From contig CM046456.1 of NCBI GenBank assembly GCA_025506515.1, positions 15,712,294 to 15,776,293 on the forward strand: a DNA stretch of 64,000 nucleotides, in the 5' to 3' direction. Of the stretch, positions 23,046-31,860 are shown one piece after another. Made by a program: the position numbers and the translations under genes. A model generated the notes under the pieces. It made no database searches, was not told the DNA's origin, and saw nothing but the letters and a program-made list of their open reading frames with translations. This DNA is from Flaveria trinervia (taxonomy: Eukaryota > Streptophyta > Magnoliopsida > Asterales > Asteraceae). The first letter of the stretch is position 1. Every line of letters starts with the position of its first letter.

Positions 23046-23246
23046 ACTTGAAAATTCATAGGTTTAAGGTATTTTGGACGCAAAAACTCAAATTTTCACT
23101 AACCCTAATTGTCGTATGCCGAAAAAACTAAACTTTACGATCAGGAGATGTCTAAGACACCATTTTACACAAAAAGATTGCGTTTTTAGTGAAAAACCAC
23201 AATTTTTGTATCAAAACGATTGAATCACATGTAAATTAAGAGCCAC

Positions 23247-23258
23247 GCTCTGATACCA
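23247..23258 (-). promoter_or_regulatory. Primer binding site (initiator Met-tRNA), copy C
   Basis: TGGTATCAGAGC on the minus strand, two bases beyond the LTR end (...TCTAACA). Confidence 0.9.
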
Positions 23259-23260
23259 CT

Positions 23261-23997
23261 TGTTAGAATCGTGTATTGAACGAAATACTAACTGATATCA
23301 TGTATACCAAATCAAATAGTGCAGAATCCTATTTGATTGACGATCCAATCAGTGAGAACGCACGTAGAAACAATTATGGATTGAATCTAAACATTAAGAA
23401 CGATTGAGAATCGATCTAGTGCGATCTATGAACTTGGAACAGGTTCTTAGAGGTCTCTGGACGGCTAGGGTACGATATAGTACGTAGGTATTCGAAGTGT
23501 TTCGTTTTTTCATGATTTAAGTGGTATTATAAGTTAGGGTTTCTCATTCGGGCGACTGAATCATTAGCATGGTTCAGTCGTGCGATTGAGTCATGCAGTT
23601 GATCATTTGCACGACTGAGTGTTCAGTCGTGCGACTAAGTCAATCTCATGTTACAATCATGCGACTGATCTAGTCTCCTGGTTCAGTCGTGCGACTAGTT
23701 CATTAGCATGAAGTTGTTCATGCGTATGGTCCATTAGCATGGGCCAATCGCATGAGAACTTCATATGATTAAGTTTGAATATGTTTCACAATCATTATTT
23801 GACTTAGATCTATTCAAACAACCACAAACCTATATAGTTAGTTCAACAAGTGTTATTACATACTAAGCAATGAAATATTCAACATTATAAGCACAACCAC
23901 ACATTGTATTTCATTAGATACCCATTCAATTACATATGTGTAAGACAATAAATACATTTTACATTAAGTTTAGAAACTAGGTACACATGTATCTACA
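23261..23997 (-). repeat. Sirevirus LTR (5' LTR of copy C)
   Basis: 737 bp. It starts TGTAGATACATGTGTACC at 23,997 and ends CTAACA at 23,261. U3 holds a palindrome cluster (23,540-23,760). The TATA box is damaged (tattataag on the plus strand near 23,525, where B has tatttatagg). Same length as the D LTRs but clearly diverged. Confidence 0.88.
23540..23760 (-). repeat. Palindrome-vocabulary cluster in U3 (copy C LTR)
   Basis: Words such as cattcgggcgactgaatc, cagtcgtgcgattgag and cagtcgtgcgactaag, upstream of the decayed TATA region. Confidence 0.72.
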
Positions 23998-24103
23998 ATT
24001 AGAAATTGAGGAGACATTGTAATTCAAGATTTTATGTTGTGAGATACATCAATGTGTTAATTCATACGGCAGTGATAATGCATAACATATGATTTGTTTT
24101 TAG

Positions 24104-24413
24104 TGTAAGGCCCCATTCCCGGAACACTTATAGCTGGTCGATCATCACACATAAAAGATATAATTACATTTGTATTCATAAAACATCATAGCAGTATACT
24201 AAAATAATTTTCATTTCCATATAAATGCTTTTGCAAGTTAATACAACATTCATTTAAAATATTGTTTGTTTGCATTACAATGCAAAAACATTTATATGGA
24301 AATGAAAATTATTTTAGTATTCCGTTGCGATGTTTTATGAAATACAAATGTAATTATATCTTTTATGTGTGATGATCGACCAGCTGTAAGTGTCTCGGGA
24401 ACGGGGCCTTACA
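24104..24413. repeat. Inverted repeat of two chromovirus LTR 3' ends
   Basis: The left arm (24,104 to about 24,238) starts TGTAAGGCCCC. The right arm (about 24,275-24,413) ends GGGGCCTTACA. They are roughly 90% matched over about 135 bp around a 40-bp spacer, so the region could fold on itself. The right arm is what remains of the 5' LTR of element E; a primer site follows it. The arms resemble each other far more than they resemble the E 3' LTR end (31,690-31,860), so they arose by a local inverted duplication or came from a different subfamily. Confidence 0.75.
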
Positions 24414-24416
24414 AGT

Positions 24417-24428
24417 TGGTATCAGAGC
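24417..24428 (+). promoter_or_regulatory. Primer binding site (initiator Met-tRNA), element E
   Basis: TGGTATCAGAGC, three bases after the LTR terminus TTACA. It proves that the short LTR fragment belongs to a plus-strand element. Confidence 0.9.
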
Positions 24429-24760
24429 CAAAGTTTAAGTGAAATGGGTAAATTTTCAAATAAACCTTAACTTAAACTGAGAATGGGATGGAAAGGGAAG
24501 GGATGCCAATCTGAGTAGCTACGTGCCATTAGGTATTTTCGTAATGTTAACCGGTGTTATTTGCGCATGGTATGTGGTTATGTGTTTTTGTAGATTTAAA
24601 TATTGATGTAGTCAGGATAGGTAATGCTTGGGGTATGAAGAGTAAAGTGAGTGGCTAATCACAACTAGCCACTTTAATTAGGACTTACTATACTTGACAC
24701 AAACTAATTTGTTCCCTTGAATGACCGTGTTAGTGTTTGAATCTTTCAGTGTGCGTGTGA

Positions 24761-26068
24761 ATGGCCGGTGGTAGATCTTCGAAAGCTTCACGGGGTGGAG
24801 GTCATGGTGCTGAACCGCGACCCAAGAGAGGAAGACCCAGGGTTGAAAAGGTGGTTCATGAAGAACTAGAGGCCCCTCATTAGGAGGGTGGTGATGAGAG
24901 TGCAAACCTAAGGGCTCGATGAAAGAGGCTATGGTTGAAGAGGTGCATCAGGTCATGCAGACAATCTTACCATCTGTAGTAACTAAAGTGATTAAAGTTG
25001 TACAGGAGGGGGAGAGGAAAGAAAGAAGTAGACCTACAGGCAAAAGTAGACAGCCTGAGACTGAGATGGTTTTGTCTGACGATGAAGAAGAAGGGGAGGA
25101 AGAAGAGCCTGCGCCGGAGGCGGAATGAGGTTGTAACTATGGGGCGTTTATGAGATGTAAGCCCCCTACTTTTGATGGTAACAGCACTACTGCTGCTGCT
25201 CACCGATGGGTGAGGGAAATGGACGCTGTTCTTGATATCAGCGAGTATCGGGAGGACCAGAAAGTGAAGTTTGCTACCCACTCGTTTGTGGACTTCGCTC
25301 TGTGTTGGTGGGAAAATATTGTTCAAGCTGAGGGTAGCCGGGCGATAGGAAGGATGAGGTGGGAGGAGTTGAAGAAGATGGTGATTGAGGAGTTCTGTCC
25401 TCATAGGAGATGGATAAGATAGAGAGGGTTCCTGCAGCTGGAGGCGGAACCATGACACACCAGCAGTACACCACCAAATTTAACGAAAGCATGGCTGGTG
25501 TCGGATCAGGTGACGCCTCTGTCTCGAAATATCAAGGGGTACATTCAGGGCTTGCTGGTGGATAGTTACAGGCATATGATGATCATTCGGCCAGGCACGT
25601 TTAGGTCCGCGGTCGATTTGGCAGGTAGATTATATGATGAACGGGAGGTGGTGGTGGCTCAAGTGAGCAAGAAGGGTGATGGCGATCGGAACGGGAAAAG
25701 GTTTGGTCGGGGTAATGCCTCGACGGGTAACAAAAAGGCACGGGTGGATGACCACCGTGTGGCCACATCGAGTGCGGGGTCAAAGAGTGTGGCAAGTGTG
25801 GAAGGGAGCATGCGGGAGAATGTAGGTTGGCATTGAATGTGTGCTTCAATGTGGGAAGATGGGGCACATCGTAAAGGATTGTCGTGCGGGCAGATGTTTC
25901 AACCGCGGGGAAAGTGGTCACATGAGTAGGGATTGTAAGAAGCCAATGGCTGAGGGTTCCGGGGTGAAGAAGATGGGAAGTGAAGGACCAAGGGCCAGCG
26001 CTAAGGCATTCACTATGACACAGAGGAGGCTAGGACAGACCCTGATATTGTGTCCGGTACGTTTCTAG
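24761..26068 (+). pseudogene. Element E gag (degenerate)
   Basis: Probable start MAGGRSSKAS at 24,761, closed by TAG after LEAPH. The acidic/basic N-terminal region continues in another frame (24,919-25,125), then an in-frame TGA, then the capsid-type region MRCKPPTFDG, FALCWWENI, EEFCP (25,150-25,422). The next block (SDQVTPLSRNIKGYI, SAVDLAGRLYDERE) is at 25,498-25,836. Three zinc-knuckle relics follow: CGKCGRKHAGEC, CFNVGRWGHIVKDC (second Cys lost) and CFNRGESGHMSRDC (second Cys lost). Confidence 0.85.
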
Positions 26069-26560
26069 TGAACGCAACTTTAGCTTCTGTATTATTTGAT
26101 CGGGTGCCAATAAAAGTTTTATCTCTGCTACTTTCTGTGCTAAGCTGCCTCTTAGTAGTAGACATGTTGATGCACACTTTGAAGTAGAAACTGCCATAGG
26201 TAAGTCTACCAGGATTTTCGAGGTGTTAGAGGGTTGTGATGTGGAATTGGAAGGTCATAAGTTTCCTCTTACACCGTTCGTGATGACCTTAGGTGGTTTT
26301 GATTTGGTTCTTGGGATGTATTGGTTAGCGGACTTCAAGGCGAACATTGTGTGTCGCAAGAAGATGATTTATCTAACAGCGCATGAAGGGAGTTTGGTAA
26401 CGATTTATGGGGATCGGGTCACAATGATCCCGAAAGTAATCTCAATGGCAGTGGCGGGAAAATGTATGAGGCGTGGATGTAGCGCCTGCTTGGCTTATGT
26501 AAAGGATGTGGATACGGCAACACCACAACTATTCGATGTACCGGTTGTGTGTGAATTTCT
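26053..26560 (+). pseudogene. Element E protease region (degenerate)
   Basis: The expected LFDSGAN-type active site reads LFDRVPI, so it is destroyed by an indel. Downstream homology is clear: FPLTPFVMTLGGFDLVLGM and DWLADFKANIVC-like sequence in the 26,223-26,705 frame. It would have cut the polyprotein. Confidence 0.75.
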
Positions 26561-27840
26561 AGACGTGTTCCTAGAAGATTTACCAGCAGTGCCACCTGAC
26601 AGAGAGATCGAGTTTCAGATTGAACTGATACCGGGTGCCCAACCTGTTTCCAAGGCATCGTATCGGTTGGCTCCGACGGAGATGAAAGAGTTGATGGAGC
26701 AGTAGCAAGAGCTGCTTGATAAGGGGTTCATTAGACCGAGTATCTCTCCTTGGGGTGCTCCGGTCCTGTTTGTGAAGAAGAAATACGATAGTATGAGGAT
26801 GTGTATTGACTACCGTGAGCTGAACAGGTTGACGGTGAAGAACCGATACCCCTTATCGAGAATCGATGATTTGTTTGATCAGCTTCAAGGTGTCAGTTGG
26901 TTCTCTAGGATAGATCTTCGATCTGGCTATTATCAATTGAAGGTGAAAGAGCAAGACATTCCTAAAACAGCTTTCCATACGCGCTATGGACACTACGAGT
27001 TTCTCGTTATGTCTTTTGGTTTAACCAATGCGCCAGCTGCTTTTATGGATTTGATGAATCGAGTGTGTCAGCCGATGTTGGATAAATTAGTGATCGTGTT
27101 TAGTGATGATAACCTGATTTATTCAACGAGTGAGGAGGAGCATGCTAGTCACATTCGAGAGGTGATGGAGACGTTAAGAAAGGAGAAGTTGTAGCTAAAT
27201 TCTCCAAGTGTGCATTTTGGTTGCGCGAAGTTCAGTTCTTGGGTCATGTGGTAAATCCCGACGGGATTATGGTGGACCCGGCAAAGGTGGAGGCAGTGAT
27301 GCAATAGAAGTCTCCAAAGACGCCATCCGAGATCCGTAGTTTCTTGGGTTTGGCAGGCTATTACAGAAGGTTTATCCAAGACTTCTCTAAGATTGCTTCT
27401 CCACTAACTAAATTGACCCGGAAGGATGTGAAGTTTGTATGGGGCCAGGCTTAAGAGAAGGTATTCGAGGTTGGGGTGTGTGTCATTACCGATGGAAGTG
27501 AAGATCTGGTGGTTTATTCTGATGCTTCCTACTCGGGGTTGGGGTGTGTGTTAATGCAGAGAGGAAAAGTTATAGCCTATGCATCCCGACAGTTAAAGGT
27601 TCATGAGGTCAACTATCCTACTCATGACTTGGAGCTAGCAGTTGTGGTCTTTGCGCTAAAGATTTGAAGGCACTACCTGTATGGGACGAAGTGCACCATT
27701 TTCACTGACCACAAGAGCTTGAAGTACTTCTTTAAGCAGAAGGACCTGAACATGACACAAAGACGATGGTTGGAGCTCATAAAAGATTATGATTGTGAGA
27801 TCCACTACCATCGGGCAAAGCCAATGTAGTGGCGGACGCC
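26560..27840 (+). pseudogene. Element E reverse transcriptase and RNase H (degenerate)
   Basis: RT: LIPGAQPVSKASYRLAP, TAG, GFIRPSISPWGAPVLFVKK, RMCIDYRELN, FSRIDLRSGYYQL (motif A Asp), MSFGLTNAPAAFMDLMN. The catalytic box reads VFSDDNLIYS where VFIDDILIYS is usual. Then GLAGYYRRFI. RNase H: VVYSDASYSGLGCVL, HDLELAVVVFAL, FTDHKSLKYF. Stops replace Trp after AVMQ (27,306) and FALKI (27,666), and Gln in GQAQE (27,453). A deletion removes the link between KVFE and the DLVVYSD strand. Confidence 0.88.
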
Positions 27841-28854
27841 CTTAGTCGGAAAAAGAGACCCGAACCGATTCGGGTGAAAACGTATAAGCTAATCATGACC
27901 TCTAACGTGATGAAGCAAGTTAAAGAGTTTCAAGATGAGGCATTGAAGGAAAATCATCTTAACTTTGAAAGAACGAGAGGTCTGGTCGCAAAGTTGGGTG
28001 AAAACACTCTCGGTGTTAGAATCCGATTCAGACGTGTGTGGATTCCTCGTTTTGGGGATCTATGCTTGAAGATCATGGACGAAGCTCACAAGACTCGATA
28101 CTCCATTCATCCTGGTGCCACAAAGATGTATCAAGACATGAAGAAAGATTATTGGTTGCCGGGTATGAAGCGCGATGTGGTGGAGTATGTGAGTAAGTGC
28201 CTTACTTGCTTACAAGTGAAGGCCGAGCATCAAAAGCCATATGGGAAGATCCAACCTTTGGATATACCGGAATGGAAGTGGGAGCACATCACCATGGAGT
28301 TCATTCCGAAGCTGCCGTGTACTCCGAAAGGGTACAATGCTATATGGGTGATTGTTGACCATTTTACCAAGAGTGTTCACTTCCTACCGATCCGCGAGAC
28401 ATATTCATCCGAGAGGTTGGCGGATCTTTTCATCAAGGAGATTGTAACTCATCACGGTATACCGGTGTCTATTGTGTTTGATCGTGACACCCGGTTTACA
28501 TCTAAATACTAGAAGAAATTCCACGACGCTATGGGGACGAGGTTACACATCAGCACGACTTATCATCCTGAGACAAATGGTCAGACGGAAAAGACCATTC
28601 AGACATTGGAGGACATGCTTCGGGCATGTGTTATTGATTTTTGGGGAAGTTGGCAAGACCACTTACCGTTAGCTGAATCCTCATACAACAACAGTTATCA
28701 TGCCAATATTGGTATGCCACCTTATGAGATGCTATATGGTAGGAGATGCAGAACACCCGTCTGTTGGGGTGATATTGGTCAAAAAGAACTAGGGAGCGTC
28801 GAGGTAATCGAGGCTATGACTGAGAAGCTTGAAAAGATCAAGGCCTTCATGAAG
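27829..28854 (+). pseudogene. Element E integrase, N-terminal and core part
   Basis: Zinc-binding HHCC region: EAHKTRYSIHPGATKMY and CLTCLQVKAEHQ. Core: the first acidic site reads TMEFIPKLP (Glu, where this family has Asp), the second is VFDRDTRFTSKY, and the third is TNGQTEKTIQTLEDML. Trp after TSKY is TAG (28,510). The frame runs on to EKLEKIKA, where a solo LTR interrupts it. Integrase inserts the cDNA copy; the domain set is complete but the gene is dead. Confidence 0.88.
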
Positions 28855-28929
28855 TGTTGGAGCATATATAGTCATATACAGTGTGCCCGTCGCTTGTCGA
28901 ATAGTCTAGGCTTAATGTTATACACCTGA

Positions 28930-29160
28930 TATGTTGTAAACACATGAAACTGGGTCATTCGTAGGAGCATATGCGAATGAGACTCAGTCGTACAACTGAG
29001 CCATGCTAATGGACTAGTCGTGCGACTGAGAGATGCGATTGGGACATTCGTAAGATTGAACCATAAGTATGGTCCAGTCATACGATTGAACCATACGCAT
29101 GGTCCAGTCGTACGATTGAACCATACGCATGGTCCAATCGCACGAATGGGCCCAGTCGCA
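28930..29160 (+). repeat. Palindrome-vocabulary cluster in the solo LTR
   Basis: Words such as cattcgtaggagcat, cagtcgtacaactgag, agtcgtgcgactgag and cagtcgtacgattgaac, repeated up to the TATA box. Confidence 0.75.
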
Positions 29161-29179
29161 TCTAATATGGGTCGAGGCC

Positions 29180-29187
29180 TATATATA
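29180..29187 (+). promoter_or_regulatory. TATA box of the solo LTR
   Basis: TATATATA directly downstream of the palindrome cluster, matching the promoter layout of the other Sirevirus LTRs here. Confidence 0.6.
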
Positions 29188-29427
29188 CCAATTTCAATGT
29201 GTAGAGAGAAAAAGGATTTCTAAGGGTCTTAGAAACAGTGTGCCCGGGAGCCTAGGGCTGCCGGATGAGAGGGGAGATCATGCTCGATCATCCCCTTGCC
29301 AAGAGTCTTGATTCTTATGTTGTAACGAGCTTGTAATCGTTAGGTTTTATCAATGAAACCATTCAATTATAGTTCGTATTATTGTTTGACTTTTGGTTTG
29401 ATGTTGTTTATCCTTCCGTCAAGAACA

Positions 29428-29952
29428 TGCTCGGATGTTTATCAATCATAGAAACCGACTTAACATGAAGGCAGATAAAGATAGACAGAAGTCGTATGCT
29501 GATAAACGACGCAGACCGATTGAGTTCCAGGTGGGTGACCGGGTTATGTTGATGGTCTCACCTTGGAAGGGTATCATCCGGTTTCGAAAGTGGGGCAAGT
29601 TGAGCCCAAGGTATATAGGGCCTTTCCAAATCATCGCTCGAGTAGGAGAGGTGGCATATAGACTGGAGTTACCAGATGAGTTAAGTGGAATTCACCCGAT
29701 ATTCCATGTATCTCATCTGAGAAAGTGTTTAGAAGATGAAGATATGATTGTTCCACTGGAGGATATTGAGGTAGATGAACGGCTCAATTATGGGAGCAAC
29801 CGGTGGCAATCATTGATCGAAAAGAGAAGAGGCTGAGAAATAAAGCGGTTCCTCTTATGCGGGTACAGTGGAGGCACAGGAAAGGATCCGACTTTACGTA
29901 GGAGACTGAGGAAGAGATGAGGCAACATTACCCACATTTATTCGAGGAATAA
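29428..29952 (+). pseudogene. Element E integrase C-terminus with chromodomain-like tail
   Basis: KDRQKSYADKRRRPIEFQVGD (quoted to show the GPY/F-type region), then VSPWKGIIRF, YIGPFQIIARVGEVAYRL and HPIFHVSHLRKCL. After a shift near 29,797 the chromodomain-type end appears (VQWRHRKGSDFT, stop, ETEEEMRQHYPHLFEE). The stop is TGG to TAG at the conserved Trp. Chromodomains of this type are known to steer integration to heterochromatin. Confidence 0.85.
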
Positions 29953-29989
29953 CAGGTTTAAGGATGAAACCTATTGAAGGAGGTGGACT

Positions 29990-31860
29990 TGTAACACCCG
30001 GTTATTTGTTTTTGAAGCTAACGAAAGGAGAAAATAAATAAAGTCCAAAGTTGAGGGACTAAACTCACCAACAAGAGAAAGTTGGGTGAGTGGAGGTATT
30101 TAAAGGGAGAGAGCAGCCCTCACCCTCTCCCCACACTTGTAAAAATCAGCCAAAAGAGAAGAGAAGAGTAAAAAGGGAGAAAATAGAGAAGAAGTTTGGT
30201 TCGAGTGGATTCAAGCGTGCAAAATCGAAGCGTAGTGGGTCTAATCGAAGCTCTTCTCGTTGTGGTCGTTTGTGTGAGTTTTAGGACCCCTCTTTTACAC
30301 GTTTTTGAATGATTTTAGGGTTGGAACACATCTGAAAATTGTTTTTGATGTGTGTGTGTTTGACCCGTGTGTATGTGTTTGTGTATGATGCGAGTGATGT
30401 ATGATTTCGGGCTTGTGTGTACTTTTACGGTGTTGTGGTAAGTTTTCCTAAGGTTTAGGATGGTTGATTTGGGCTTAGAAGAGGTTTGGAAGTGCTTGGA
30501 GGTCGAAAATGGCAGATTGGGTTTGGGAGTGAGCTGTATTCTGCACAGTTAGCGTTATGCGACCGAATGGCATGCCAGTCGTGTGACTGAAATCCACACG
30601 CATGTCAGTCATGCGATTGAGGTTCAATCCCATGTGAGACGTACGACTGAGGCCCATACGCCTGCCAGTCGTGCGACTGAGGGTCATTCGCATGGGGAGT
30701 CATGCGACTCAGGCCCATACACCAGTTCCATCCGCATGGTTCATTCGCATAGGTGTTCAATCGCATATTATTCCTTCGCATGATGTTCAATCGCCCGGAG
30801 GCCATGCGACTGAAAGGTGCCCATACACCAAAGTACGGCTGGTGTACCCGAGGAAAACGTAGTTTATTTACTGACTTTCGAGGAAAGTGCAGATGTAAGT
30901 TTTGACGTGGAAGGTTCCAGGGAGTTCATATAAGTTGACTTTTGAGGTCATAGACGCTATGTTGGGCATGTTGATGATGTATGATGTTGTATGTTTATGC
31001 ATGATGTATATTATGTATGTATGATGGTGTTATACGTTTATTATGTTCCTTGTTTTGTTTGATTGTCTTCCTGTGACTTTCCTTGCATGTTAATGAATGA
31101 ACGAAAAGTATTATGTATTGTAAGTGAAAGATAATAAAAAGGGAAACGAAATAAAAGAATGCATGCATCAATGAATAATGAAAGTAATAAAAGTCTTGCA
31201 AGCCTTGTATGTCGGGACACACCCCTTTGTAAGGTGTTAGCCCAACAGTGTGCGGGTTCGCTACCCCGGGAGGATGCACATCGGTGTCTTTCTTTGTGAT
31301 CGACCATTTGTATAGAACCTCTACCGTTTACCCCGGTACTGCGGCACCATGTATAGCTGTCTATTTATAGACTTTGGCCCAGTAGCCATATAGTTTGGGG
31401 TGTAGCACATGGTATTGGTAGGGAAGATATGAAAAGTGAAAGAAAGAACGAATAATAAAGATAATAATGATATTATCTATGTGTACGTATGATGTATGAT
31501 CGCATGAATGTAAAGAACGGTTTTAACAAAAGAAAAGTATGTTTTATTATAAAACTAGAACTCACTCAGCAACGCTGACTTTTATGTGTTTCAGTTGGAA
31601 GGTAATGATCATTGAGGATGGCACGAGGTGGCTACTCAGCTCTTTTAGGATGACATCCATTTTTATAATACTTTTGTGATGTGATGCAGCATATATTTTT
31701 GTAACTGCATAACGATGTATGTTTTGCAAAAGCCTTTATAATGAAATGAAATGTCGTTTTGGAATGTTTCCGCTACAGTATTTATTTAAGATAAATGAAA
31801 ATATATGTTTTATGTGCAATGATCGACTAGCTGTAAGTATCCCGGAAGCGGGGCCTTACA
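29990..31860 (+). repeat. 3' LTR of element E
   Basis: 1,871 bp, TGTAACACCCGG ... GGGGCCTTACA. It is preceded by a purine-rich tract. A TATA-like TATTTAAAGG at about 30,096 suggests that U3 is short and most of the LTR is transcribed. Unusually for a chromovirus, it carries a cluster of the Sirevirus-type palindrome words (30,550-30,805). No coding sequence. Confidence 0.85.
30550..30805 (+). repeat. Palindrome-vocabulary cluster inside a Ty3/gypsy LTR
   Basis: Words include cagtcgtgtgactgaaatc, cagtcatgcgattgagg, cagtcgtgcgactgaggg and catgcgactgaaagg. The vocabulary is the same as in the copia elements, but this is a different superfamily and the cluster lies downstream of the presumed TATA box. 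Confidence 0.8.

Larger units (their letters stand above)
14391..23997 (-). mobile_element. Sirevirus (Ty1/copia) copy C
   Basis: 5' LTR 23,261-23,997, primer site, leader, gag, protease, integrase, RT/RNase H and about 2.2 kb of post-pol DNA ending abruptly at the B LTR (14,390). Its third ORF, polypurine tract and 3' LTR are not in the window. The simplest reading is that the B/A block inserted into C, and the rest of C lies left of the window. A deletion is the alternative. C is more diverged from A, B and D than they are from one another, and it keeps RT motif A. Confidence 0.88.
28855..29427 (+). repeat. Solo LTR inserted in element E integrase
   Basis: The integrase frame stops at about 28,846 and resumes after 29,428. 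The 573-bp insert starts TGTTGGAGCATATATAG and ends ...GTCAAGAACA. It has a palindrome cluster (28,930-29,160), then a TATA box, then a transcribed-type segment with a polyadenylation-like AATGAAA near 29,352. That is the layout of a Sirevirus LTR, but the sequence differs from the B, C and D LTRs. I could not find a clean target duplication, so the ends may be off by a few bases. Confidence 0.7.
24275..31860 (+). mobile_element. Ty3/gypsy chromovirus (Tekay/Del-like), element E, 5'-truncated
   Basis: A partial 5' LTR, primer site, gag, protease, RT, RNase H, integrase and chromodomain-type C-terminus are followed by a polypurine-rich stretch (gaaggaggtgg) and a full 3' LTR (29,990-31,860). 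Integrase lies after RNase H, the gypsy order. The C-terminal chromodomain-like motif places it among chromoviruses; the Tekay assignment is from memory of family style. Many TAG/TGA/TAA stops and a solo LTR insertion make it inactive. Confidence 0.88.

Noticed and set aside
31240..31285. tRNA T-arm-like gggttcgctaccccggg in the chromovirus LTR
   Set aside because: No A box at proper distance, no T-run and an imperfect B box; kept only the stronger unit in the LARD LTR.
30995..31307. Two minus-strand frames in the chromovirus LTR
   Set aside because: Antisense of LTR sequence, no domain; the LTR is fully explained by its TG...CA boundaries.
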